Shown one piece after another: positions 32,733 to 42,133 of a stretch of DNA of 64,000 nucleotides. Positions within the stretch are counted from its first letter, which is position 1, and each line of letters opens with the position of its first letter. The notes below the pieces were generated by a model that saw only the letters and a program-made list of their open reading frames with translations, searched no databases and was not told the DNA's origin. Source of the stretch: an uncultured Bacteroides sp. (lineage in GTDB: Bacteria > Bacteroidota > Bacteroidia > Cytophagales > Cyclobacteriaceae). The stretch spans positions 62,001-126,000 of the forward strand of contig CABHOV010000076.1 in assembly GCA_902168185.1 (NCBI GenBank), given 5' to 3'. Position numbers and translations under genes: made by a program.

Positions 32733-32751
32733 AAAATAGGTAGATTAAGAT

Positions 32752-32821
32752 TTTGCTGAAAGATATTTATAAGCACAGTAAATTCCATGAACATGAGAGA
32801 AATGTTATGACTTTCAGCAAA
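32752..32821. repeat. Perfect 11-bp inverted repeat, 48-bp spacer
   Basis: TTTGCTGAAAG (32752-32762) and its exact complement CTTTCAGCAAA (32811-32821) lie in the 130-bp gap between the VCBS gene end and the TM2 gene start. Either a regulatory site for the TM2 operon or the base of a 3'-end structure. Confidence 0.5.
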
Positions 32822-32862
32822 TTCGTACCTTAAAATAGGGCTATACCCAGAAAAAGATTCTC

Positions 32863-35800
32863 TTAGACACCTGATATTGACACTGTCCTGGCCTTTCCTT
32901 GTGAATCGTGCACGGTAATCGCCTTTACTCCTTTCGGAATGCGAACCTTGCGTGTAGACTGCGACAGGTAACCAGCTCCGTAATAAAACTCCACTTTCTG
33001 CTTGTGTCCATCGCTATATACAAACTCCGCATAGGCATCACGTTGTTCAGGTTTAAATTCCTGAAAAGTAGCCGGACGCGAGTGCGAAAATACCTTCAGG
33101 CTATCTTTGTTTTGAGAGGCAATAAACAATTCTCCTTTCATTCCTGATAAGCGAGCCAGCGCTTTGGCATCACCGGACACATAGAAACCACTTGTTGCTG
33201 AAGACATCACGCTAAAATTACCTTTGCCATTGCCTAACAATACCAGTCCTGTAAAAGCATCGTAGCGACCAGCAAAGACTTCGTTACCATAATCATTACC
33301 GATCATGAGCACATCGAGGTTGCCATCATCATTGATGTCGTAGGACACTAAACCCTTAACCGGAGCAACCTGCACCGGCATAGGCAACGCATGAAGTGCA
33401 AACTTGCCGTTGCCCTGGTTCTCTATATAGCTTGACTGCATGTTATTCGCTTCGAGTACCAAAGCATCTTTCAAATCCTCTTGCGGCAGAAGTTGTTCCA
33501 TGGTAGCCTTGCTATAGTGTTTATAGCGTGAAAATTTATTTCTGAATTTCGGGCTTTGGGAATTAAGTTCATCCCAGAAATGCACAGGGTATAAATGCAT
33601 TTCGGATGCATCCATAGACTGGCGCATATAGCAGGCCATCACAGGATCTACACTTCCATTGCCGTCAAAGTCTTTCGCGAAAACTTTTAACGGAGATTTT
33701 TCCGATACCTGGTAATTATTGTTCAGCCCTAGATTTCCGGCTATATAGTCTACATCACCATCCTGATCGAAATCACCAGCGGTCATACTATTCCACCACC
33801 CTATATTATTTTCAATTCCGGATGCCTCCACTTTGGTAAATTTATTACCACCGTTTTTAAAAAACGTGATCGGCATAAATTCACCGACTGCGATCAAATC
33901 AGGTTTTCCATCGTTATTAAAATCAGTCCATATAGCATCGGTGATCATACCCGCGCTGTGCAGTGCCGGTGCTATATCTGCCGTTACGTCGAGAAATTTG
34001 CCATTCTCATTTTTCAAAATATAGCTTATGGCAGGCAACGGATAATTACGGGCTACCACTCTCCCACCTACAAACAGATCCAGATCGCCATCGCCATCGT
34101 AGTCTGATGCGCGCACACATGATCCACTTGATTTTGTATCGGGCAACGCTTGTATAGCACTACTGAAATTCGCTTTACCATCATTTATATAGAGCCTGTC
34201 CTGGTAATCCTCATCGGTTACACCTTCAATACTTCCGCTTACTATATATAGGTCGAGGTCTTTATCACCGTCTGCATCGAAGAGCAGCAAGGCCTCATCT
34301 TCCTCTGGTTTTGATTTTGCTTTCTGTGTGATTGATTTTTGAACGAATGACCCGGAAGCGCTTTGCAGAAATATAGTAGGCATTGCGTTAACGGAACCTC
34401 CCACAACAAAATCTTCGCGACCATCCTGATTAACATCCCCTACAGCAACACCGGGACCATCCTGCGAAAACTTATGCGGCAATGTGCGCTGCAGATTGAA
34501 GTCTATTTTATCCTCCTCTGTATGCTTAAAGTATATATTGAGTCCAGCAGAAGTCTCTTGCAACACATTCGGTTGGGACGGAGCAGGAGCTATCAACTGG
34601 GCATCTCTGCTTTCTTTATGGTCTATTGTGACTAACTGATTAGCCTTTATGTTCTTCACAACGGATGCCCTACCGTCCGGCCACTGCACGGCAACTGAAT
34701 CGGCTTGTGCACCAGTGCCTAAACCAAAATGAACTATACCCTCCACGGATGACAAGAATCCACGGTATATAGAGTTCTCCTGGTACTGGATTTTACCTTG
34801 TTGATAAAGCGTCACCTTCGCACCGAGGGCCTGCACGTTGTGCGCGGGTCCGACCAAACGAATACGCAGGTAATTATTCTTTACAGAATCATTTTTAGCA
34901 TCGTCAGTATACAGCGTATTCTCGTATACAAATGCATCTGCATTTATATTATTAATAACGTAATCGAGATCTCCATCATTATCAAAATCAACAAAAGAAG
35001 CACCGTTGGAAAATGAAGGCGTGGTGAGGCCCCACTGTGTTGTTACATTGCTAAAAGTAAGATCACCGTTGTTGCGAAAAGCATAGTTGGGAATTTTTAT
35101 AACGGGTATCGAATCATTCAAATGTCCGATGCTGGCAAAATTCCCTACATCTGCGCGGTAGTTAGCAAAGTCCTTATCCGTTATATCTTTCGGAAATCCG
35201 TTGGTGATCAGTATATCTTTCAATCCGTCATTATCAATATCTGCCATCAGTGGCGACCAACTCCATTCTGTTTGGTGTACACCTGATAACTGTCCGATCT
35301 CACTGAATTTTATACCCTGCGCCAACCCATTATTCAAGTGAAGCATATTCCGCACATATTGATATTCATATTTATACTGCTCTGTATTAATATAGGTTTG
35401 ATAACTTTTATTACTGATGGTTGTCTTCTTACGGTCATTGGTTTCCGGAAGCATATCCAAGGTAATGATATCGGGCCATGCATCGTTATTAAAGTCAGCA
35501 GCATCGTTCCCCATCGAGAACTGGCTTTGATGCCCTATATATTCCGCTGTCTTATTTTGAAATGTTCCGTTCTTTTGATTGATATACAGAATGTCGTTGG
35601 AGATGTAATCATTGGACACATATATATCAGGCCAGCCGTCTTTATTAAAATCAGAAATAGCTAAACCAAGTCCAAATCCCTCGAATGTTATACCTGCTTC
35701 GTTCGTAACATTGGTAAATGTCTCATCTCCGTTGTTTCTATATAACCTGTCGTTGTTAGGCGAACTTCCATCCACTATTTTCGGACGATAGTTTGTAGGA

Positions 35801-36408
35801 AAATTATTGAGTCGTTGATTTATTAAAACATAGAGATCAAGATCACCATCGTGATCGTAATCAAAAAAAGCAGCAGCGGTGCTATATCCTGAATCGGCCA
35901 GCCTATATTTATCGGCCTGATCTTCAAAGGTAGGCACACCTTCCTTGTTAAGACCTTTATTGATCAGCAACATATTTTTACGATCGGCTGAATCAGCTTT
36001 CATTGTAGCCGTAACGTATACATCCATCCAACCATCGTTATTAATATCCACTACGGTGACACCAGAACACCAACGTCCGTTGCCTGATATACTTGCCGCG
36101 TCAGATATATCTTTAAACTTGAGCCCCCCCAGGTTGATATAAAGTTTATTGGGAACAAGGTTACCAGCAAAGAATACATCTTGTAATCCATCATTATTAA
36201 AATCTGCTACACCGACACCACCACCGTTGTAGATATACTCATATGACAAAATGTTAAAGGAGTCGTTATCCTGGATCACGTTGTTAAACGTGATTCCAGT
36301 TTCACCAGAGGGCAACAATCGAAACAACGTTTTACTTTCTTTCTTACAACTACTGATGAACAGTGCTATAAAAATAATCGGGTAAATCAGGAAGGACGTT
36401 TTTTTCAT
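32863..36408 (-). CDS. VCBS/FG-GAP repeat lipoprotein with ASPIC/UnbV domain
   Basis: An 1181-residue outer-surface lipoprotein; the start at 36408 (MKKTSFLIYPIIF) gives a clean signal with lipobox near FISSC. FG-GAP/VCBS repeats recur throughout, e.g. GVGVADFNNDGLQDVFFAGN, VVDINNDGWMDVYV, DYDGDGDLDLFVGGR, SYDINDDGNLDVLMIG, with D-x-N-x-D-G calcium-binding loops. An ASPIC/UnbV domain lies at about residues 535-605 (GAKVTLYQQGKIQYQE, HFGLGTGAQADSVAVQWPDG). Proteins of this type follow susCD pairs in Bacteroidota and are presumed surface glycan- or protein-binding beta-propellers. A terminator separates it from susD, so expression may be partial readthrough or independent. Confidence 0.9.
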   Translation of the reverse strand: MKKTSFLIYPIIFIALFISSCKKESKTLFRLLPSGETGITFNNVIQDNDSFNILSYEYIYNGGGVGVADFNNDGLQDVFFAGNLVPNKLYINLGGLKFKDISDAASISGNGRWCSGVTVVDINNDGWMDVYVTATMKADSADRKNMLLINKGLNKEGVPTFEDQADKYRLADSGYSTAAAFFDYDHDGDLDLYVLINQRLNNFPTNYRPKIVDGSSPNNDRLYRNNGDETFTNVTNEAGITFEGFGLGLAISDFNKDGWPDIYVSNDYISNDILYINQKNGTFQNKTAEYIGHQSQFSMGNDAADFNNDAWPDIITLDMLPETNDRKKTTISNKSYQTYINTEQYKYEYQYVRNMLHLNNGLAQGIKFSEIGQLSGVHQTEWSWSPLMADIDNDGLKDILITNGFPKDITDKDFANYRADVGNFASIGHLNDSIPVIKIPNYAFRNNGDLTFSNVTTQWGLTTPSFSNGASFVDFDNDGDLDYVINNINADAFVYENTLYTDDAKNDSVKNNYLRIRLVGPAHNVQALGAKVTLYQQGKIQYQENSIYRGFLSSVEGIVHFGLGTGAQADSVAVQWPDGRASVVKNIKANQLVTIDHKESRDAQLIAPAPSQPNVLQETSAGLNIYFKHTEEDKIDFNLQRTLPHKFSQDGPGVAVGDVNQDGREDFVVGGSVNAMPTIFLQSASGSFVQKSITQKAKSKPEEDEALLLFDADGDKDLDLYIVSGSIEGVTDEDYQDRLYINDGKANFSSAIQALPDTKSSGSCVRASDYDGDGDLDLFVGGRVVARNYPLPAISYILKNENGKFLDVTADIAPALHSAGMITDAIWTDFNNDGKPDLIAVGEFMPITFFKNGGNKFTKVEASGIENNIGWWNSMTAGDFDQDGDVDYIAGNLGLNNNYQVSEKSPLKVFAKDFDGNGSVDPVMACYMRQSMDASEMHLYPVHFWDELNSQSPKFRNKFSRYKHYSKATMEQLLPQEDLKDALVLEANNMQSSYIENQGNGKFALHALPMPVQVAPVKGLVSYDINDDGNLDVLMIGNDYGNEVFAGRYDAFTGLVLLGNGKGNFSVMSSATSGFYVSGDAKALARLSGMKGELFIASQNKDSLKVFSHSRPATFQEFKPEQRDAYAEFVYSDGHKQKVEFYYGAGYLSQSTRKVRIPKGVKAITVHDSQGKARTVSISGV

Positions 36409-36418
36409 ACTACTAAAT

Positions 36419-36455
36419 AAAAAAAGCAAGGCCAATAAACATATTGACCTTGCTT
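36419..36455 (-). terminator. Terminator after susCD, before the VCBS gene
   Basis: On the minus strand AAGCAAGG...CCTTGCTT, extended inward by TATTG/CAATA-type pairing, is followed by seven T. It lies 23 bases past the susD stop. Confidence 0.85.
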
Positions 36456-36477
36456 CTATAATACAAACTATTTTCTA

Positions 36478-38364
36478 TTAATAACCTTTGTTCTGTTTCA
36501 GAACGTCTGACCCTTGCAAGTCAATCTGACGCTGAGGTATAGGTAAGAACTGATCGGTTGCTGAAAAAGCAGCACCGCCTAAGTTATTAGTAAGTTTACC
36601 GCCATCATAATCGAGGTAATCATTAAGCTCGTCTACAGCGACTCCCCAACGAATAAGATCGTAGAATCGTTGACCTTCAAGCGCCAGCTCAAGTTTACGT
36701 TCGAAGCGTACAGCAGCACGAGCTTCTGCAAGACTCAGCGCGCCATAGGTACCAATGTTATAGCTAGCAGCATCTTGATTCAAATTCATTATAGGCTTCT
36801 TATAGTCGGTCTTGCCATCTGTTGTTTCGAAGCCTGTTACACGTCCTTTAACACGTGTAGAATTTTGCGCACGTTCACGAACCATATTGATATAGTCTAC
36901 CGCGAGGCCAAGATCTCCGCCACCTTCAATTTCTGCTTCCGCAGCCATCAAGAGTACATCTGAGAATCTGATGATCATAAAATTGATAGAGTGATATCCA
37001 GGTGTCCAAGAACTGCCATCCTGATATTTACCTTTATCAGATTTACGATATGAGTATTTCTTCTGTGTAAACGGACCAGCGTATGATTGATCACGAATCC
37101 AGTCGAAGCCAGGATGTGGCATCCAGTCCAGAAACTGTACGTACCTGCGACCGATGGTAAGATCAAGACGTGGATCTACATCTTTCGTATAGTCAGCAGT
37201 AAATTCTTCATCACTTTTTATACCTTGATCATCTGCCAACTCATTAGAAGGATCTCTATAGCTGTTATCCAGTAAAGGCAAGCCACTGTCATCCGTTCTA
37301 TATGAATTCACGAGATCGAAACTTGGCGCAAAAAATCCGCAGCACTCACCTGGTCCATTCGGGCCTGTGTTGTATGGATAGTTCATCGCTAAGTCCTGGT
37401 TGGTGTTGTTGATATCACCGGTTCCTGCAGCAGCCTGAAAAGCAAATACAGATTCAGAGTGATTTTCTTTTTCACCTTTAAATACATCTTCAAAGTTCGG
37501 AAGCAATGCATACTTCAATCCATTGGTAGTGGTACCGTTGGCTATAACATTTGCAAACACGGTTCTTGCCTGAGTATATTTTGCAGGGTTTGTGACGATC
37601 ACACCATCGTTATCTGGCCAGCTTGCCTGGTATAGAAGGATCTTGCCTAAATATGCACCGGCTGCCCATTTGTTGGCACGACCTACTTCGCTTTGTGTTG
37701 CAGGAAGATTGTCGTACGCAAATTGCATATCAGCTTCTATCTTCGGCCAAATATCAACATTGTTAGGAATGTTACTTTTATCTATGATCTCCTGATCAGA
37801 TTCACCAGCAGAGCGGCTTGTTGTCTCATCCACCCAAGGCACATTATTGAAGTTCTTTTTCAACTCAAAATAATAATGTCCTCTCAGGAATCTTGCTTCT
37901 GCTATAATTCTCGTCCTAACGTCGGCTGCTATATCTTCAAGAAGAGCGTTATCCGGATCATCTCTCAGCATATATAGCACGTTGTTGGCACGGTTTACAC
38001 CTTCAAAGCCACCAAGCCATTTGCCGTTCACTTCTCCGTTTACAGCATCTACTTCAAAGCGCTGCACAGGGTTCATAGCGTTAAAGTCACCAGCGTTGGT
38101 TCCCTTATTTGCATCACCACCACGAATACTTCCCCACATCCAGTTGGAAGCACCGGAGTGCCAGCCGTTGCCACGTCCGTTCAAAACGGAATACGCACCA
38201 ATCAGCAAACCTTCCACTCCCTTCTGGTTCGTTATCTGTCCTTACTGGAGTTCGCCCGTTACCGGCACCTCCAGAAAACTCTCTTTACAGGCGATGGGTC
38301 CCAGCACGATCGCTGCCATCAACACCAGTATAGCTGTTTTTTTATTGCTATATTTTAATTTCAT
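36478..38364 (-). pseudogene. SusD/RagB-like lipoprotein gene interrupted by an in-frame stop
   Basis: The full reading frame from ATG 38364 encodes 628 codons: a lipoprotein signal (lipobox GPIAC near residue 25), then SFLEVPVTGELQ, an in-frame TAA at codon 41 (38244-38242), then GQITNQKGVEGLLIGAYSVL and a complete SusD body to 36478. SusD family marks include the TPR-like helices, ARFLRGHYYFELKK, DVLLMAAEAEI and the C-terminal FERKLELALEGQRFYDLIRWG with DQFLPIPQRQIDL. Frame and similarity continue on both sides, so a single base change explains it. Restart at GTG 38217 would yield a protein with no signal peptide, unlikely to reach the surface. Sequencing error or stop readthrough are the alternatives. 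Confidence 0.85.
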
Positions 38365-38384
38365 ATCTGTATCTCTTTTGATAA

Positions 38385-41300
38385 TTATAGTCCCAGGTTA
38401 ACACCGATATTGAAACCTCTTGTTACAGGAGGATTACCGAAGTCTAGCCCCAGCGTTGTATCTGCTTGTCCGCCTACACCTGGATCAAGACCTGAGTAAT
38501 TCGAGATCGTAAACAAGTTGGTTGCCTGCAGATATATTCTGGCGCGTGTAACACCATAACGACTTAACATGTCAGAAGGTAAGTTATAAGCGAGCTGCAA
38601 GTTGGTTAAACGTGCATAGTTACCTTTCTCGATGTAATAAGAGTTTGATTGCGTGTTCGTACTGAAGTTCGAAACATTTTCAAAAATCGGAACTGTGTTT
38701 CCGCCTCTCTCAAATGTCCAGGAATCTTTTACATTAGTCCCGATCGCAGCCCCGGTAAAGGAAGGATAGAAATCAGTAAACCACTTGGAGAAGTTATAGT
38801 TCTCGAAGCCGAGGAATAAACCAAGGAATGTTTCAAGTTCAAAGTTGTGATACTTCAATTTGATGTTGATACCACCTGAGAAATCAGGAACAGGATCACC
38901 TAAATATGTTCTATCATCAGCGTTGATCTTTCCATCACCCTGACCAGTCAGATTGCCTTCAGCATCACGTCCATTTATATCCGCGTATTTGAAACGGCCC
39001 GGAGCGGCACCTTCCTGTGTAGGAGAAGCTGCTACGTCTGCATCACTCTGATACAAACCAACCACTTTATAGCCGAAGTATGAAGATATAGCCTGACCTA
39101 CCTGGTTGCGTATAACGTTACCGTTGCGGGTATTTCCACCATCAAAGTATTCAACACCTGGTACAAGGGATACGATTTCGTTTTTCAGGAATGATCCGGT
39201 TGCTTTTACTTCATAGTTAACACCAGAAGAACCTACATCACCACGGGTAGTAATTTCAATGTCCACCCCTGCGTTACGCATTTTTGCAATGTTGATAGAA
39301 GGATCTGTCGCCAAAGGACCAACCAAGGCTGCAGTCTCAGAACCGTATAGCAGATCGCGTGTATTTTTTCTCCACACATCAAATGCTATATCTACTTTAC
39401 CATCCAGCAAAGAAGCATCGAAACCTATATTGGTTGTAGTTGAAGTCTCCCACTTGGCGTTCGGGTTACCAATACGTGAACGATATAGTCCAGGCTGTAC
39501 ACCTGAGTTTGATCCTGTGATATCATATGCTGCAAGACCTAAGCTTGCATTCCATAAGCTATACTGGTTGTTTGGATCAACGTTGTTAGAGTTACCCATT
39601 TGTCCCCAACCACCGCGGATCTTTAAATCAGAAATAAAGTTTACACCTTTCAGGAATTCTTCTTCAGACACTCTCCATGCAGCGGATACCGCAGGAAAAA
39701 CACCGAATCTGTTTCTGGAAGCGAAGCGCGATGCACCGTCACGTCTGATCACACCGGTAAGCATATACTTCTCGTTGTAGTTATACTTTAATTGACCGAA
39801 CGTTGAATAGAAGTTAACACCTTTGCTATAGGTACTTCCGGTTACACGACCACCGGGCTGTGTATTGGTTACAGATATATAGTTTATGTCGAAGAGGAAA
39901 GGATTCAAACCTGAACCATTTACGCTTCTTCCTGTACCGGTATTGAGTGCTTCAACACCTACCAGGGCATCTATACTATGCGCACCAAATTTGTTTTTGT
40001 ATTGCGCTGTATTTGTAAACGTCCATGTAGCAAAAGAACCAGCTCCTTCAGAATATGTGAATGAAGAGTTGTTTTCAGAGTTCTCGTATGATGGAGGATT
40101 GTAGCTATTGAAGTAATTGTTACTGAATCCACCGCCAAAGCTTGTACGCCATGTCAGGTGTTTCAGCAGATCGAGCTCCATGTATATATTACCGAAACCA
40201 AGAATGCTGTAAGATCCATTATCAGAAGCTCTGTCGCGTGCAGCCACAGGGTTGCGTGGGTTGTTGAAACCTTTTGCAATCGTTCCGGCATATCCACCGA
40301 AGGCGTCATAAACAGGAATGATGGAAGGCATACGGAAAGCAGACAATACATCGCTCTCTTCATTGGCAGCACCACGACCACCACTACCACCTATAATTCC
40401 TTTTCTGGAAAGATAGGTGAACTGAACGTTCTGTCCGATTCTTAAATTCTTAAGAACGTTGTGTTCAGAGTTGATACGGAAAGTATAGCGTTTGAAATTC
40501 TGGTGCGTCAAAATACCATCCTGATCATATATACCAAGACTCACATAGAAAGCACTTCTGTCACCACCACCTGAGAAGCTCAGGTTATGACGATGAAGTC
40601 TTGCAGGGCGAGTGATCTCATCCCACCAGTTAGTACCTGCCTTGTTCGAAGGGATTACCAGATATACCGGTCCTTTGGAAGGATCGGTGTTATACTTAAC
40701 TCTTTCAGCAGCGAGATCAAGCGTTCCGGTAACACCGGATGCATCACCAACTTTTAAATAGTCAGGCAATACAGGTGTAGTTCCGTTTCCATACTGATCG
40801 CTTTTAAACTCAGGTGTCTGACCTAATTGCGTTGCTGTATTACGAATCGCTTGCCAGGTCCAGTCTGCTGTTTCCTGAGGATTCAAAATGTTATCCACTT
40901 TGCCAGGAACCGTTACACCTAATACGCCATCATAATTTATTTTCAGTTTGCCATCAGACTTCTTTCCTCTTTTGGTGGTATATACAATTACACCGTTAGC
41001 AGCACGTGCTCCATATATAGAGGCTGATGCTGCATCCTTCAACACTGTAGTTGATTCGATATCATCGGGAGAAAGGAAATCACTGGCGCCTACTGGCAGA
41101 CCATCGATGATGATAAGAGGATCGTTACCACCGAACGCACCGAAACCACGAATACGAACAACACTGGTTGTACCAGGCTGACCGTTGGTGATTACTGTAA
41201 CACCGGGTACACGTCCCTGAAGTTGCTGCTCAACGTTACCAGAAGGAACTGCCACAAGTTCTGCAGGTCTGATCGTAGACACAGCACCTGTTACTTCACG

Positions 41301-41654
41301 TCTGTTTTCAGTTGTATAACCTGTTACGACAATCTCCTGGAATGTTGTCACGTCTGGTTCTAACTGAACATCAACAACTGATTTTGCACCAACAGCGACT
41401 TCGGATGTAGAATAGCCTACAAAAGTCACAACTAATATGGCACCGTCATTTGGTACCGCTATTCTGAATTTACCGTCAACATCAGTTGCCGTTCCGAGAG
41501 AAGATCCCTTCACCAGAACATTCACACCGGGCATTCCGGTACCTGATTCATCAGTGATCGTGCCGGTCACAACTCGCTCTTGTGCCAGCGCCACTGAAGC
41601 CAGCATCAGCATCATTGCCAATGACAAACTCAAGCTCCTGTAGAGTTTTTTCAT
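38385..41654 (-). CDS. SusC/RagA family TonB-dependent outer-membrane transporter
   Basis: A 1089-residue protein with signal peptide (residues 1-24), an N-terminal carboxypeptidase-regulatory-like domain (VVTGTITDESGTGMPGVNVLVKGSS, about 28-105), a plug domain (EIVVTGYTTENRREVTGAVS, DPLIIIDGLPVG, then the SusC signature DIESTTVLKDAASASIYGARAANGVI) and a 22-strand barrel to the C-terminal NIGVNLGL. It imports oligomers captured by SusD. It lies 20 bases before susD. No glycoside hydrolase or regulator is adjacent, so the substrate cannot be inferred. Confidence 0.95.
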   Translation of the reverse strand: MKKLYRSLSLSLAMMLMLASVALAQERVVTGTITDESGTGMPGVNVLVKGSSLGTATDVDGKFRIAVPNDGAILVVTFVGYSTSEVAVGAKSVVDVQLEPDVTTFQEIVVTGYTTENRREVTGAVSTIRPAELVAVPSGNVEQQLQGRVPGVTVITNGQPGTTSVVRIRGFGAFGGNDPLIIIDGLPVGASDFLSPDDIESTTVLKDAASASIYGARAANGVIVYTTKRGKKSDGKLKINYDGVLGVTVPGKVDNILNPQETADWTWQAIRNTATQLGQTPEFKSDQYGNGTTPVLPDYLKVGDASGVTGTLDLAAERVKYNTDPSKGPVYLVIPSNKAGTNWWDEITRPARLHRHNLSFSGGGDRSAFYVSLGIYDQDGILTHQNFKRYTFRINSEHNVLKNLRIGQNVQFTYLSRKGIIGGSGGRGAANEESDVLSAFRMPSIIPVYDAFGGYAGTIAKGFNNPRNPVAARDRASDNGSYSILGFGNIYMELDLLKHLTWRTSFGGGFSNNYFNSYNPPSYENSENNSSFTYSEGAGSFATWTFTNTAQYKNKFGAHSIDALVGVEALNTGTGRSVNGSGLNPFLFDINYISVTNTQPGGRVTGSTYSKGVNFYSTFGQLKYNYNEKYMLTGVIRRDGASRFASRNRFGVFPAVSAAWRVSEEEFLKGVNFISDLKIRGGWGQMGNSNNVDPNNQYSLWNASLGLAAYDITGSNSGVQPGLYRSRIGNPNAKWETSTTTNIGFDASLLDGKVDIAFDVWRKNTRDLLYGSETAALVGPLATDPSINIAKMRNAGVDIEITTRGDVGSSGVNYEVKATGSFLKNEIVSLVPGVEYFDGGNTRNGNVIRNQVGQAISSYFGYKVVGLYQSDADVAASPTQEGAAPGRFKYADINGRDAEGNLTGQGDGKINADDRTYLGDPVPDFSGGINIKLKYHNFELETFLGLFLGFENYNFSKWFTDFYPSFTGAAIGTNVKDSWTFERGGNTVPIFENVSNFSTNTQSNSYYIEKGNYARLTNLQLAYNLPSDMLSRYGVTRARIYLQATNLFTISNYSGLDPGVGGQADTTLGLDFGNPPVTRGFNIGVNLGL

Positions 41655-41778
41655 AGATAGATTTTGGGTTAATTGATTTGGTTAAAACTGCATGCACAAA
41701 ACAAAATTCCGCATTGCGCATTATTCGAAAGTAAAAATTTTGATTCTTCGATTAACAAAAAGCACGGAAAATACTTTC

Positions 41779-41829
41779 GTAAACGTTCCCACAATCGATT
41801 ACGGATTCGATAGTGGAAGCGTTTGTGTA
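41779..41829. promoter_or_regulatory. Extended inverted repeat upstream of susC with LacI-type cores
   Basis: Outer arms AAACGTTCCCA (41781-41791) and TGGAAGCGTTT (41814-41824) are near-complementary, and the centre contains AATCGATT (41793-41800) and ATTCGAT. AATCGATT, AAGCGTTT and a further AATCGTTT at 41919-41926 match the AAnCGnTT core typical of LacI-family operators. The 10-mer CGTTTGTGTA (41820-41829) recurs upstream of the second susC at 53113-53122. Confidence 0.5.
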
Positions 41830-42062
41830 CCCGTTTTCAGGAAAAAGATTGTTTTGCATTGTTGATTTTTAAGTTGATTGAGAAGGAAAAGAGACGAAAC
41901 GCTGAATAAACGCTATGTAATCGTTTGCTAAGCTCCTAAATATTAAAAGAGAAAGCAAGAAATCAGGAGAAAAGGTTTTGCGTGTGTACGGCAACACGAA
42001 GCTTTGTAAATACAGTCATTTTTTTTTAAAATGTGTACCCGAAGCAGGGTTGGACTTGTTAA

Positions 42063-42103
42063 AAAAGATATAACGCCTTCGCTAAAAGCGTTCGTTATCT
42101 TTT
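42063..42103. other. Hairpin upstream of cysS
   Basis: An imperfect hairpin (AGAT-AACG...CGCT-AAA-AGCG...CGTTATCT) lies 31 bases before the cysS start and overlaps the expected -33 region of its promoter. Confidence 0.45.
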
Positions 42104-42110
42104 AAATAAG

Positions 42111-42118
42111 TATTTTGG
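42111..42118 (+). promoter_or_regulatory. Candidate -7 box of cysS
   Basis: TATTTTGG, 5 of 6 matches to TAnnTTTG, 15 bases upstream of the ATG. No clear -33 TTG is seen. Confidence 0.4.
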
Positions 42119-42133
42119 CCGACTTTTTAAATT

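Larger units (their letters stand above)
41655..42133. other. Control region between susC and cysS
   Basis: 479 bases without a gene. It holds several LacI-type cores, a hairpin at 42063-42103 and a likely cysS -7 box, listed separately. Confidence 0.7.

Noticed and set aside
32863-42000. A full polysaccharide utilisation locus
   Set aside because: There is a SusC/SusD pair and a VCBS lipoprotein, but no glycoside hydrolase, polysaccharide lyase, sulfatase or linked regulator, so no substrate-specific locus can be claimed.
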